Shown: positions 25,241 through 34,184, counted from the stretch's first letter. The stretch is 64,000 nt of DNA from Streptomyces davaonensis JCM 4913 (GCF_000349325.1 NC_020504.1:496001-560000), one strand, 5' to 3'. A program made the numbers and translations. Notes: generated by a model from the letters alone, not told the origin.

Positions 25241-26098
25241 CTAGCCCTTGACTCCTCCGGCTGTCAGGCCCGAGGTCACATGGCGCTGGAGTGCGAGGAA
25301 GACGATCAGCGCGGGCAGGGCGAAGAGGGTGGAGGCGGCCATGGTGGCGCCCCAGTCCGTGCCGAAGGTGGTCTGGAAGGAGGAGAGCCAGACCGGCAGT
25401 GTGCGGCTGTCCTGCTGCTTGATGATGAGGAAGTTGGCGTAGGTGAACTCGTTCCAGGCGGTGATGAATCCGAAGAGCGAGGTGGCCATCAGTCCCGGGG
25501 CGAGCAGCGGGAACGCGATCCGGCGGAAGGCGCCCACCCGGGTGCAGCCGTCGACCTGCGCCGCCTCCTCCAGTTCGGGCGGGATGCCGGCGATGAAGCC
25601 TCTCAGGACCACCACCGTGAACGGCAGGGTGATCATGAAGTAGATGAGGGTGAGCGTCGGCAGCCGGTCGAGCATGTTGGTGTCGCGGGAGATGATGTAG
25701 ATCGGGATGATCAGTGATTCCCACGGCGCCATCTGGGCGATGAACACCGCCAGCATGAACTGGCGGCGGCCGCGCCAGCGCAGCCGGGCCACGGCGTAGG
25801 CGGCGCCTAGCGCGACGACCAGCGCGAGGAGGACGGCGCTGAGGGTGACCAGGATGCTGTTGCGCCAGAACAAGGCGAAGCTGTCGGCCTGGACCGCTGT
25901 GCGGAAGTGCTCGAAGGTCCATTCCCTGGGGATCAGGCGGGGTTCGTAGGACTGGATGTCCCGGGACGGCTTGAAGGCGGTCGCGACCATCCAGTACACG
26001 GGAAAGAGGCAGAGGACCACGGTCAGGGTGGCCGCGGCGTTGAGCGGAAGCCGGCGTAGTGCGCGCCGTGGGGCGGCGGTCCTGCGGGTCGTGGTCAC
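25241..26098 (-). CDS. ABC sugar transporter inner-membrane permease (MalG type)
   Basis: A 285-residue permease with six helices and the EAA loop (EEAAQVDGCTRVGAFRRIAFPLLAPG) that docks the ATPase. It overlaps the preceding permease gene by 4 bp. No ATPase gene is present in the operon. Streptomyces sugar importers of this CUT1 type usually share the MsiK ATPase, and that is assumed here. The C-terminus HVTSGLTAGGVKG is the standard end of this family. Confidence 0.93.
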   Translation of the reverse strand: MTTTRRTAAPRRALRRLPLNAAATLTVVLCLFPVYWMVATAFKPSRDIQSYEPRLIPREWTFEHFRTAVQADSFALFWRNSILVTLSAVLLALVVALGAAYAVARLRWRGRRQFMLAVFIAQMAPWESLIIPIYIISRDTNMLDRLPTLTLIYFMITLPFTVVVLRGFIAGIPPELEEAAQVDGCTRVGAFRRIAFPLLAPGLMATSLFGFITAWNEFTYANFLIIKQQDSRTLPVWLSSFQTTFGTDWGATMAASTLFALPALIVFLALQRHVTSGLTAGGVKG

Positions 26099-27015
26099 AG
26101 GTGCTCCCCTTCCTGGCGGAACAGTTGGCGGAAGTAGAGGACGAGGACGCCGCTCATGAGCAGGACGGTGACCATGGAGGCGGCCGATCCGAGGTCGTAG
26201 CGCTGGTTGGCAAGGGCGGTCTGCACGGCGTAGACCGGCAGGATCGTCGTCGCGTCACCGGGGCCGCCCCGGGTCATCACCCAGATCTGGACGAACGCCT
26301 TGAAGGTCCAGATGACTTCGAGTGAGAGAACGAGCATGAAGATCGGTCTCACCAGAGGAAACGTCACGGAGCGGAAGATCCGCATGGCGCCGGCGCCGTC
26401 GAGGCGCGCGGATTCGTAGAGCTCTTCGGGCACGGTGGTGAGGGCCGAGTAGACGGTGATGGCGGCGAACGGCACCGACTGCCACACGATGAGGACGACG
26501 AGGATCGTGAACGCGGCGCTGCCGTTGGCGAACCAGGTGTAGCCCTCGTAGGCGGTGAAGCCGAGGTTCGTGAGCGTTTCGTTGACGATGCCGAACTCCG
26601 AGTGGAACAGCCACTGGAAGACGGTGGTGGCGGCCACGACGGGCACCGCCCACACCAGGACCAGCGAGCTGAGGACCACGGCCCTGCCGAAGGGGCCCAG
26701 CCGTTCGATCATCAGGGCGACCAGTGTCGAGAGGATCATGATGGCGGCGACGTTGACGGCCATGAACAGGAACGTGCGGCGGACGACCTCCCAGAACCTC
26801 GGGTCGGTCAGCAGGGTCTGGTAGTTGCGCAGCCCCACGAACTCGGCGTCGCCTTTGATGAGTTCGCGCAGCCGGAAGTCCTGCAAGGAGATGAGCAGGG
26901 CCCGGCCGAAGGGATAGACCAGGAGGTAGAGCATGCCCAGGACTGCCGGTGCGATCAGCAGGTAGGGGCCGAGAGTGCGGCTGCGGGACGGTCGGCTGTA
27001 GGACTTGGCGAGCAT
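26095..27015 (-). CDS. ABC sugar transporter inner-membrane permease (MalF type)
   Basis: A 306-residue permease with six predicted helices. The EAA loop reads ELYESARLDGAGAMRIFRSV with FPLVRP following. It forms the pore with the MalG-type partner, whose start overlaps its stop. The binding protein gene ends only 3 nt upstream, so translation is coupled across all three transporter genes. Confidence 0.93.
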   Translation of the reverse strand: MLAKSYSRPSRSRTLGPYLLIAPAVLGMLYLLVYPFGRALLISLQDFRLRELIKGDAEFVGLRNYQTLLTDPRFWEVVRRTFLFMAVNVAAIMILSTLVALMIERLGPFGRAVVLSSLVLVWAVPVVAATTVFQWLFHSEFGIVNETLTNLGFTAYEGYTWFANGSAAFTILVVLIVWQSVPFAAITVYSALTTVPEELYESARLDGAGAMRIFRSVTFPLVRPIFMLVLSLEVIWTFKAFVQIWVMTRGGPGDATTILPVYAVQTALANQRYDLGSAASMVTVLLMSGVLVLYFRQLFRQEGEHL

Positions 27016-27018
27016 CAG

Positions 27019-28281
27019 TCAGGAACCGCTGTTGAGCGTGGTGGTGATGGACTGGGACGCCTTGGCTGCCTCGGACTTGGCGTTCCGGCCGGTGAGTACG
27101 GCCGTCATGTAGTCCTTGATGGGGTTCTTGGCCTCGACCGCGGCCCACTGGGGCGTGTTGGGCGTGGCGTGCCCCTGCGCGGCGCCGACTGCCATGACCG
27201 CGGCACCGGGGTCGGAGGCGACGGCGTCGGCCAGGGTGGTCTTGTTCGGGACGTAGCTCATCGCGAGTGCGAGCTTCTGCTGCCAGGCGTCACCGGTGAG
27301 TTCCTTGATGAAGGTGTACGCCTCGTCCTGGTGCGCGGCGACGGCGGGCACGACCAGGTCGGAGCCGCCGGTGAAGACGGCGCCCGGGGTGTCGGCGGTC
27401 TTGCCGGGGATGGGGAAGAAGCCCAGCTTGCCCTTGAGTTCGGGGTTGCTCTGCGCGATGACGTTGGCTCCGCCGGGGGTGGCGATGACCTGGGCGATCT
27501 GCCCCTTGGCCACGACCTCGGCCTGCAACGGACGCGATTCGTCGGAGTCCTTGGGCCCCTTGCCGAGCGCCTGGAGTTGTCCGTAGAACTCCATGGCTCT
27601 CAGCGCTTCGGGACTGTCCAGTCCTCCGGCCCAATCCTCGCCCTCCTGGACGGCGAGGTCCCCGCCCTCGTCCCAGACGAATCCGGCGAGGGTGAACCAG
27701 TTCTGCCCTGGCAGGTAAATTCCCTGCACGCCGCCCTTGTTGAGCTTCTCGGTGGCGGCGAGCCACTGGTCACGTGTCTTGATCTTCGAGGCGTCGATGC
27801 CCGCCTTCTCGAACAGGTCGGTGCGGTAGATGACGACCCGGTTGGCGGCGTAGTACGGAATGCCGTACTGCTTGCCCTCCCAGGCGCCCGGTTCGGCGAG
27901 GCCCTTGAGCCAGGCGTCGCCGCCGAGGTCGGCGACCTTGTCGGTGAAGTCGGTCAGTCCGCCGCTCTGGGCGTACTGGGCGACCTGGGTGTTGCCGACC
28001 TCGATGACATCGGGGGCGTCGTTGCTGGCCAGGGCGGCGGTGACCTTCTCACCGATGCCCTCCCACTCCTGGATCTGGATCTTGACGTCGATCTCCGGGT
28101 GAGCCTTCTCGAAACCGGCCTCGAACTCCTCCTGGAAGGCCGCGGAGACGCTGTCGCGCATCAACCAGACGTCGAGGGCGGTCGGCCCGCCGTCACTCTG
28201 GTCTCCGTCGGAGGAGGAACAGGCGACGAGTCCGGCGCTCAGCAGCATGACGCCGAGGAGGGAAAGGGGGCGGTGCTTCAC
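27019..28281 (-). CDS. Extracellular solute-binding lipoprotein of a CUT1 sugar importer
   Basis: A 420-residue lipoprotein with a lipobox at LVAC (Cys at about residue 21) and a family 1 solute-binding fold (LDVWLMRDSVSAAFQEEF, IGEKVTAALASNDAPDVIEVGN, PYYAANRVVIYRTDLFEKAGI). It resembles NgcE/DasA-type chitooligosaccharide-binding proteins. With the downstream GH20 the ligand is probably an N-acetylglucosamine oligomer, though another oligosaccharide is possible. It is first in the operon and divergent from the GntR regulator, with repeated ACCA-type half-sites between them. Confidence 0.92.
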   Translation of the reverse strand: MKHRPLSLLGVMLLSAGLVACSSSDGDQSDGGPTALDVWLMRDSVSAAFQEEFEAGFEKAHPEIDVKIQIQEWEGIGEKVTAALASNDAPDVIEVGNTQVAQYAQSGGLTDFTDKVADLGGDAWLKGLAEPGAWEGKQYGIPYYAANRVVIYRTDLFEKAGIDASKIKTRDQWLAATEKLNKGGVQGIYLPGQNWFTLAGFVWDEGGDLAVQEGEDWAGGLDSPEALRAMEFYGQLQALGKGPKDSDESRPLQAEVVAKGQIAQVIATPGGANVIAQSNPELKGKLGFFPIPGKTADTPGAVFTGGSDLVVPAVAAHQDEAYTFIKELTGDAWQQKLALAMSYVPNKTTLADAVASDPGAAVMAVGAAQGHATPNTPQWAAVEAKNPIKDYMTAVLTGRNAKSEAAKASQSITTTLNSGS

Positions 28282-28325
28282 GGTTCACCTCTGGGGAGCC
28301 TGAGAACGAAAGGGAAACCCCGACC

Positions 28326-28509
28326 TGACCACTTGCCTGCCGGGTGTTTACCAGTGGGTGGCGGGTTGAAGGTGGCATAGACCAATTGAACCGTCAACCC
28401 CCTCCGCAGACCGGCGTTTTACCGAGAAGGCGAACCGAGAGGGCCGAACAGCCCCGGACCTGCCCAGATGACAGGTAAGATGACCAGTGGGCCAGCTATA
28501 GTTGACCAG
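28326..28509. promoter_or_regulatory. Cluster of GACCA/ACCAGT half-sites between the importer operon and the GntR gene
   Basis: The divergent intergenic region contains TGACCACT (28326-28333), ACCAGT (28350-28355), TAGACCA (28378-28384), TGACCAGT (28481-28488) and TGACCAG (28503-28509). The known DasR site ACTGGTCTAGACCACT is built from the same half-sites. Full palindromes are not present; the halves are spread singly and mostly in one orientation. They are good candidates for binding by the adjacent GntR protein. Confidence 0.5.
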
Positions 28510-28540
28510 CGAACTTCCCGACGACGAACGAGAGCCCCGT

Positions 28541-29386
28541 ATGGAGATCGACGCGGCAGCCTCCGGCGCGATGCTCAAGCGTGAGCGAGTCCGTGACGCG
28601 ATCCTCGAACTCATCGAGGCGCGACGCCCCGGAGACGCCATCCCCTCCGAGCGCGCCCTCTGCTCCGAACTCGGCGTCTCACGCCCCACGCTGCGGGCGG
28701 CGGTCGACGAACTGGTCGTCGCGGGGCTGCTGGTCCGTGAGCACGGCCGGGGCATGTTCGTGGCCGCGGAGAAGATCACCCAGGAGCTGGTCTCCGAGCG
28801 GAACGCGTTCAGCCTTCCGCAGGCCGGCGGCGTGTGGACCAGCACACTCCTGGAGTTCAGCACCCAGGCGGCCGGCGCCCGCATCAGCCGCAAACTCCGC
28901 ATCTCCCCCGCCGCGCAGATCCTCTACGTCGCCCGCCTCCGTCTCGTGGACGGCATCCCCATGGCCATCGAGCACCTGCATGTGCGAGCCGATCTGGCCC
29001 CCGGCCTGACCAGCGACGAACTCCAGCAGGGCGACCTCTACGAGCATCTGCACGACCGGCACGGCGTCCAGGTCAGGGAAGCAGTGCAGTCCATCGAGCC
29101 CACAGTCGTCACCCGAGCCGAGGCCGAACTGCTCCAGGTGCCGGAGCTGTCCCCCGCGCTGCTGTTCGAGCGGCTCACCACGGACAGCCACGGCCGCGCG
29201 GTGGAGTACGTCCATTCCCTCTACCGAGGCGACCGCTACCGCATCGTCTCGCGCCTCACCCTCAGCGCCGGCGATGAGCAGCCCGCGGCCGAGGAGGGCC
29301 ATCACCCGGGCATCCCCCCGGGCGACTTCACCAGCGGCGACCCGGTCACCCTCTCCACGCGGGGTGTGGTCCAGCAGAACAACTGA
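28541..29386 (+). CDS. GntR/HutC-family regulator with UTRA domain, DasR-like
   Basis: A 281-residue regulator. The winged HTH (about 8-75) has PSERALCSELGVSRPTLRAAVDELVVAGLLVREHGRGMFVA. The UTRA ligand domain (about 95-250) has ILYVARLRLVDGIPMAIEHLHV and EYVHSLYRGDRYRIVSRL. UTRA domains of this branch bind amino-sugar phosphates. It diverges from the importer operon and most likely represses it. The ATG at 28541 is preferred over an upstream TTG because the TTG lies in a putative operator half-site; the start is not certain. The C-terminal 35 residues are an acidic, low-complexity tail not usual in DasR. Confidence 0.88.
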   Translation: MEIDAAASGAMLKRERVRDAILELIEARRPGDAIPSERALCSELGVSRPTLRAAVDELVVAGLLVREHGRGMFVAAEKITQELVSERNAFSLPQAGGVWTSTLLEFSTQAAGARISRKLRISPAAQILYVARLRLVDGIPMAIEHLHVRADLAPGLTSDELQQGDLYEHLHDRHGVQVREAVQSIEPTVVTRAEAELLQVPELSPALLFERLTTDSHGRAVEYVHSLYRGDRYRIVSRLTLSAGDEQPAAEEGHHPGIPPGDFTSGDPVTLSTRGVVQQNN

Positions 29387-29513
29387 GGGTGGCGAGTTGC
29401 TAGCCCGTTCGCATGAAAGTAGGGCCGCCCTCGCACAACTCGGCATGCCGCACGTAGCTGCGGGGATCACCCCGTCAGCAAGTGCGAAGTGATCGACGAG
29501 TGGGAGCCCGGGC

Positions 29514-30164
29514 GTGAGTGAAGTCGTCTTCGTCGCAGATTTCACATCTGATCGCCAGTGGGTCGCCGGGCGTTCCTGGGCCTATCCGGACGGAGGCCCC
29601 ACCAACCCGGGCGACGACAAGCTCGACCACCTCACCCAGGACCCCACCTACTTCCACAACGGCACCTTCCGCGCCACACGCCGCCCCGACGGCCTATGGG
29701 ACACCGGCCTGCTCACCACCGAGGAGAGCCCAGAGGCGTTCATGGTCCGAACCGGCGACCGCTTGGAAACCAGAGTCCGGTTGCCGGTCGAGCTGGGTGC
29801 CTGGCCGGCGATCTGGACCTGGCGCGACGGCGGCAACGAGGTCGACGTCTTCGAGTACCACCCGGACAACCCAGACCTACTGGAGCTCACCAACCACGTC
29901 CGCCACAGCGGCAGTTACATCCGCGACAGCGCGGTCCGCCCCGGAGGCGTGATCACTCTGAACGTGACATTCGGCAAGCGGAGCGTGATCTGGCTCCTGA
30001 ACGGCCGAGAGGTCTTCGCCGACGCACGCGGCGTCGGTACGGACTGGCACGCCTTCCTCATCGTCAACCTGTCGGTCTGCGCGGGGCGCTATCACCCGAG
30101 GCCCGAGGACACCGTCGACGAGTTGTCATACGGAGTGGAGAGCCTGGTCGTGCACCGCGGCTGA
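29514..30164 (+). CDS. GH16-like beta-jelly-roll protein without a signal peptide
   Basis: A 216-residue protein with the GH16 active-site form ExDxxE in GGNEVDVFEYHPDN. The flanking WPAIWTWRDGG and a C-terminal WLLNGREVFADARG also match the concanavalin A-like glucanase fold. It begins without any hydrophobic segment (MSEVVFVADFTSDRQWVAG) and has no membrane part, so it seems cytoplasmic. That is unusual for GH16, which are nearly all exported. It could trim imported oligosaccharides. The start is a GTG after GGGAG. Its 3' end overlaps the convergent GNAT gene by 39 bp. Confidence 0.65.
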   Translation: MSEVVFVADFTSDRQWVAGRSWAYPDGGPTNPGDDKLDHLTQDPTYFHNGTFRATRRPDGLWDTGLLTTEESPEAFMVRTGDRLETRVRLPVELGAWPAIWTWRDGGNEVDVFEYHPDNPDLLELTNHVRHSGSYIRDSAVRPGGVITLNVTFGKRSVIWLLNGREVFADARGVGTDWHAFLIVNLSVCAGRYHPRPEDTVDELSYGVESLVVHRG

Positions 30165-30683
30165 GATGCGGAACAGCACACTCGGACGCAGCGGTCCTTC
30201 CGGTGCGGTGGGGTCGTCGAAGTCATCGGCCGGATCCCTGGTCATGCCGATCCGGCGCATCACCGCCTGGGATCGGACGTTGGCAGCCGTTGTCACGGCG
30301 AGGATCTCGGGCAGCTCAAGCGTGTCGAAGCCGTAAGCCAGGACGGTCAGCGCGGCCTCCGTCGCGTAGCCCTGACCCCAGGCAGATCGGGCGAGCCTCC
30401 AGCCGATCTCCACTCCCGCGAACGGCATGCCCTCATCCACCTGATCCAGGCCCGCAAAACCGATGAACTCGCCCGTGGCTCGTACCTCGACGGCCCACCA
30501 CCCATAGCCTCGCCGGTCGAACTCGGCCCGGAACCGCGCCACGGAGGCATCGCTCTGTTCACGGGTCATCAGCTCGCCCAAGTGCTCGCGCACCTCAGGA
30601 TCGGCGTTCATCGCCGCCCATGGTTCATGGTCGGTGTCACGCCATCGACGCAGGACAAGGCGATCGGTACGCAGTTCAGTCAC
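30126..30683 (-). CDS. GNAT-family N-acetyltransferase (RimJ/RimL type)
   Basis: A 185-residue acetyltransferase: TELRTDRLVLRRWRDTDHEPWAAMNADPEV at the N-terminus, the acetyl-CoA loop RLARSAWGQGYATEAALTVLAYGFD, and NVRSQAVMRRIGMT. RimJ/RimL-like enzymes acetylate ribosomal protein N-termini, antibiotics or small amines. The start is a GTG at VTELRTDR, where the family normally starts; the longer open frame upstream is antisense to nothing real and overlaps the next gene. It overlaps its convergent neighbour tail to tail. Confidence 0.88.
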   Translation of the reverse strand: MTELRTDRLVLRRWRDTDHEPWAAMNADPEVREHLGELMTREQSDASVARFRAEFDRRGYGWWAVEVRATGEFIGFAGLDQVDEGMPFAGVEIGWRLARSAWGQGYATEAALTVLAYGFDTLELPEILAVTTAANVRSQAVMRRIGMTRDPADDFDDPTAPEGPLRPSVLFRISAAVHDQALHSV

Positions 30684-30736
30684 GCTGCCCAGCCAACGTG
30701 AGCGCTTGCTCCGAGGCAATCCTATTTCCTCGGTGA

Positions 30737-31870
30737 TCAGTTCACTGTCACGGACCAGGCTCCACGCGAGAGGGTGAGGGTGCCCTCCGGGTCGATCCGG
30801 ACCCGCGCCCCGTAGACCGGCAAGCTGCCCTCGCGGTTGAGACGGTTCTGAACGCGCTCCAGTTCTCGCCACAGCCGCCGGGGGCCGCCCTGGTGCACGG
30901 TCGGTGAGTCCAGGAAGCCGACCGCCGTGGCGCGGGCCCAGGAGCCGTCGGCGTGCAGCATCCACACCGTGCGCGTATCGCCCTCCACCTCCAGGCGGTA
31001 GTCGATCTCCGGGACGGTCAGCGCCAGCATGGACGACACGTCCCATGCGTCCGGCGGGTACAGCAGCGGATAGCGGCTCGTCGTCACCTCCTCGCCGTCT
31101 GCCCCCTGCACCTTCTCCCACAGCTCGTCAGTGGGCCGGGGCGCGTAGTCCTCGCCGTGCCGCGTACGCATGAAGCCCGCCCGGTACTGGGAGGTCTGGC
31201 CGACCGCGCCGCCGTCCTTCGTCTTGTCGGCGACGACGATCAGTCCCGTTCCTGCGATCGTGGTCACCAGCCGACCACCGGGCTTCAGCGCGGTAAGCCA
31301 CGAGGGCGGGATGGGCCGCACTGACACTGTGGACACGATCCGGTCGTACTCCCCCGGAAGCGGGCCGGTGATGTCGCAGACGGCCATGTGCGGGCGCAGG
31401 CCGATGGACTCAAGCCGGGCACCTGCCGTCCCCACCAGGTGCGCGTCCACGTCCACGCTGGTGACGTTCTCCGCCCCGATCCGTCGGCAGGCGAGCGCGG
31501 TCCCGTAGCCGGTCCCGGTAGTCACCAAGACGCGGGAGTCGTCGGCGAGCACCGCGTGCCGGTACATGTCCACGACCAGGACAGGGAGAGTGGAGGACGA
31601 GGTGGGCAGGCCCTCCGGCACGGTGCCGGACTCGGTGTGATCGGCGTGCAGCGGACCGATGCGGGTCACCAACGTCTCGTTGGTGTAAGCCGCTTGCATC
31701 CACGCCTGCGGGTCGTCCTCGCCGACCCGCAGACGCCACCGGCCGCCTTTGCTTTCCCACCAGCGGGGCACGAACACGTGCCGCGGGGTGCTGGCCAAGG
31801 GCTCGTACCAGCGGGATTCGGGCCGGACGGTATCTGCCGCCAGGCGCCGCGCGTGCGTCTCCCAATCCAT
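30737..31870 (-). CDS. PCMT-type (protein-L-isoaspartate-like) methyltransferase of a putative peptide-maturation locus
   Basis: A 377-residue methyltransferase with a PCMT-like N-terminal half. STPRHVFVPRWWE, AYTNETLVTRIG, a TS-rich loop PTSSSTLPVLVVDM and the SAM motif VLVTTGTGYGTALACRRIG (about residues 113-131) are all in family order. The C-terminal 170 residues are an extra domain seen in PCMT homologues that accompany peptide-modifying enzymes such as ATP-grasp maturases in actinobacteria. No ATP-grasp gene is near; instead a radical SAM gene ends 12 bp upstream. It may methylate Asp side chains of a modified peptide or protein; this is inferred from relatives. Confidence 0.8.
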   Translation of the reverse strand: MDWETHARRLAADTVRPESRWYEPLASTPRHVFVPRWWESKGGRWRLRVGEDDPQAWMQAAYTNETLVTRIGPLHADHTESGTVPEGLPTSSSTLPVLVVDMYRHAVLADDSRVLVTTGTGYGTALACRRIGAENVTSVDVDAHLVGTAGARLESIGLRPHMAVCDITGPLPGEYDRIVSTVSVRPIPPSWLTALKPGGRLVTTIAGTGLIVVADKTKDGGAVGQTSQYRAGFMRTRHGEDYAPRPTDELWEKVQGADGEEVTTSRYPLLYPPDAWDVSSMLALTVPEIDYRLEVEGDTRTVWMLHADGSWARATAVGFLDSPTVHQGGPRRLWRELERVQNRLNREGSLPVYGARVRIDPEGTLTLSRGAWSVTVN

Positions 31871-31882
31871 GGGATGAGTCTC

Positions 31883-32801
31883 CTAATACGCCGGGTCACA
31901 CGCTTCGGTGTTGGCCGGATCGCAGTCGTTGGAGTCGGCCGGGGTGCAGGCTCCCTTGGCTGCGCCAGGCGAGGGCATGCACGAGTCCTCGTCCGGTGTG
32001 CAACCGGCCCGGGTACGGGGCGGGATGGCGGCGGCGACCTCGGCCCACTTCGGGGAGGCGAATACGGCCGCCAAGCCCTGAGCTTTAACGTCGCCGGCAG
32101 GAAGGAAGCGCCCCAGCACGCAGGGGGTGGACCTGGCCGTCCGGCATGACCGCAGCACGGCCCCGGGTGCAGTTGCCGCACAGTTCCGACGTGGACGGCA
32201 GGACCTTGGCGCCGTTACCCACACCTCGGACCCGGTCCGTGTTGATGACCGTCACCCCGAGCGCTGCGAGCTCGGCGCGCGCCTGGTCGACGCGCTGGCC
32301 GTCGAGAACGTCGACGATGCCGACCTGTACGTGGATGCCGCGCCGCAGCGCCTCGACGATGTTCGCGCGGGTTGCCGCGTGGCTGCCCTTGCGGCCGGTG
32401 ACGGCGTCGTGTCCGTCGTCGGTGTCGGCGTAGTACGAGGTGGCCAGAGAGACGCCCGGCCGCTCGAACAGCGCCCAGTGCTCCAGCCGGACCCGGTACA
32501 GGTTGCTGTACACCTGGACACCCAAGCCCAGATTCAGGGCGTGTTCCACCAGCTCGGTGAAGTTGGGGTGCAGCGTCGGCTCGCCGCCGATGAACTGAAC
32601 CTTGGTCACGCCGACGCGCGCGGCTTCGTCGATGACCTGCTTCCAGTCCTCGGCGGTCATCGTCCCGTGGCCCTTGGTCGGGCCGGCCTCGGCGTAGCAG
32701 TGCGAGGAACACGTCAGCTGGCAGCGGCTGGTGATCTCCAATTCGAGGAAGGTCACGCCGCCCAGCGCGGTGTTGGCCGGGGGTTCGAGTAATGCGGTCA
32801 T
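31883..32801 (-). pseudogene. Radical SAM/SPASM-like protein, frameshifted at a G5 run
   Basis: Corrected for one extra base in the GGGGG run at 32123-32127, this encodes about 305 residues. The radical SAM cysteines are C27, C31 and C35 in SRCQLTCSSHC, spacing CX3CX3C, one longer than the usual CX3CX2C. GGEPTLHP follows. A SPASM/twitch-like region has LCGNC and then PDGQVHPCVLGRF once the frame is restored. The C-terminal 40 residues are Cys-rich with five Cys-x-Pro units (CTP, CMP, CTP, CDP, CDP). As read, the first frame ends with an aberrant tail and lacks the last four-plus cysteines. Upstream and downstream genes are intact, so a sequencing error at the homopolymer is quite possible. 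Confidence 0.75.
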
Positions 32802-32925
32802 GTGTAGCTGCCTCCTGGTTGTTGTGGCGGCTCGCAGCCCCTCCGGCCGCAGCCTTGAGGAGCAGCGGCCGGAGGGGAGTTCGTGGGGTGCGGCCCTTTC
32901 CCGAGACGGCCGCCATGGGCCCCTT

Positions 32926-33444
32926 TTATGCCGGGGAGGCGGTGCCGGTCCGGCGGACGGCGTGGGCGCAGCCGTCATGGATGCGGCTGGAGACGGTCGA
33001 GCCTCCGGATGGGCTGCCCTGGTCGTACGGCTGTGTCGCTGCGCCCGGCCTGATGAGCTGGTCGCAGGCGGGGCACACGCTGTAGCCGGAGAGCGTCATG
33101 TGGTGGTCGCACAGGGCCATCACCGACCGGCCGAGCTGGCGCACGTACGCGGCGGCATCGGACGGTCCCGGCCCGGGACCGGCGTCCAGCTTGCCGCGGG
33201 CCTCACGGACACAGGCAAGCGCGACATAGCGCGGGATGTCGTCGTCAGGCAGGTGCGCCGCGGCCCGCTCGACCTCCGAGATGAGCAACTGCATGCCGTG
33301 GCGCAGCGACCGGGTCAGCACCTCCAGCGCGGCCCGGTCGGTGGGGGTCACCTCGGGCGGCAGCACCTCGGCCACCCGCGCACGCATCGCGGCGATGTCC
33401 ACCGGCGGGGCATCGGGGGCGGCAGGCGGCTCGGGCGCGGTCAC
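32926..33444 (-). CDS. DUF6415-family protein
   Basis: A 172-residue soluble, mainly helical protein. ERAAAHLPDDDIPRYVALACVREARGKLDAGPGPGPSDA is the recognisable core of DUF6415, a Streptomyces family often found beside XRE regulators. The C-terminal part has a CPACDQLI zinc-knuckle-like pair. It overlaps the next upstream gene by 4 bp and belongs to the same operon as the radical SAM gene, 124 bp away. Function is unknown. Confidence 0.65.
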   Translation of the reverse strand: MTAPEPPAAPDAPPVDIAAMRARVAEVLPPEVTPTDRAALEVLTRSLRHGMQLLISEVERAAAHLPDDDIPRYVALACVREARGKLDAGPGPGPSDAAAYVRQLGRSVMALCDHHMTLSGYSVCPACDQLIRPGAATQPYDQGSPSGGSTVSSRIHDGCAHAVRRTGTASPA

Positions 33445-33980
33445 GACTCGGCCTCACAGTCCGCATCGGTCAGGCAGCCGGCCACCAGGACGAACGTCAG
33501 CACATCCGAGGCCCTGCACAGCCAGCCCGGCCGGGTGACGGGCACCGCCCAGTACGAGCCCGAGGAGTGCTCCTTCGGCTCGGTCAGATCGGTGCGCGGC
33601 ACTCCGAGGTAGGTGCCCTCACCGAGACAGGCCGCGGCCGGCGCTCGCCAGAGGCGGGCCGTGCCGGGCGGCACGAGGGCGTAGTACCGGCGCCCCGCGG
33701 GGTCGTGGATGACCGGCCGGCCGTTGAAAATCCAGCCGAGCCAGCCACTCACCATGGACGGGTCACTGACCTCGGCCACACCATGGACGAGATGCTCAGG
33801 CAGGCGGACCGCGTCGAAGAGCTTCCCCAGCGGGATCAGGGCAAGTCGGGACTCACTGTCCAACTCCTGGTACACCGCTTCAGGCGAGGAGTGCGCGGAG
33901 GCAATCCACGCTTCAACTCCGCCTGACGGAGGCGGGCTCGATGGTGTTAACGCCCCATTCGGGGCCGTACTGTTCGTCAT
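33441..33980 (-). CDS. Conserved actinobacterial hypothetical protein
   Basis: A 179-residue protein with LIPLGKLFDAVRLPEHLVHG, GRPVIHDPAGRRYYALVPPGTARLW and TYLGVPRTDLTEP, a pattern common to small Streptomyces proteins that sit next to XRE regulators. There are no membrane segments. It is first in the divergent operon (RBS GAGGGAG) facing the XRE-TPR regulator across a 204-bp promoter region. No function is assigned. Confidence 0.7.
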   Translation of the reverse strand: MTNSTAPNGALTPSSPPPSGGVEAWIASAHSSPEAVYQELDSESRLALIPLGKLFDAVRLPEHLVHGVAEVSDPSMVSGWLGWIFNGRPVIHDPAGRRYYALVPPGTARLWRAPAAACLGEGTYLGVPRTDLTEPKEHSSGSYWAVPVTRPGWLCRASDVLTFVLVAGCLTDADCEAES

Positions 33981-34184
33981 GTCGACGCTCCCTCGATGGT
34001 TTGAGCGTTGACCACTCCCGGGGCCGTTCGCGCGGTCGCCGGGGCTGATCTGTCATGCATCGAGGTTCGTCCCTGGCGCGCAACTCAGGGATGACCATCG
34101 GGGGTTACCGAGGCGGTAATACACTCGTTCCTGATTCGGAACGGCGCGACGAAGCGCATACGATCACACCGGAAGTTGGCCCTG

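Noticed and set aside
32802..32925. Possible RiPP precursor between the DUF6415 and radical SAM genes
   Set aside because: A frame starts here but runs into the radical SAM coding sequence without a stop and has no leader/core pattern.
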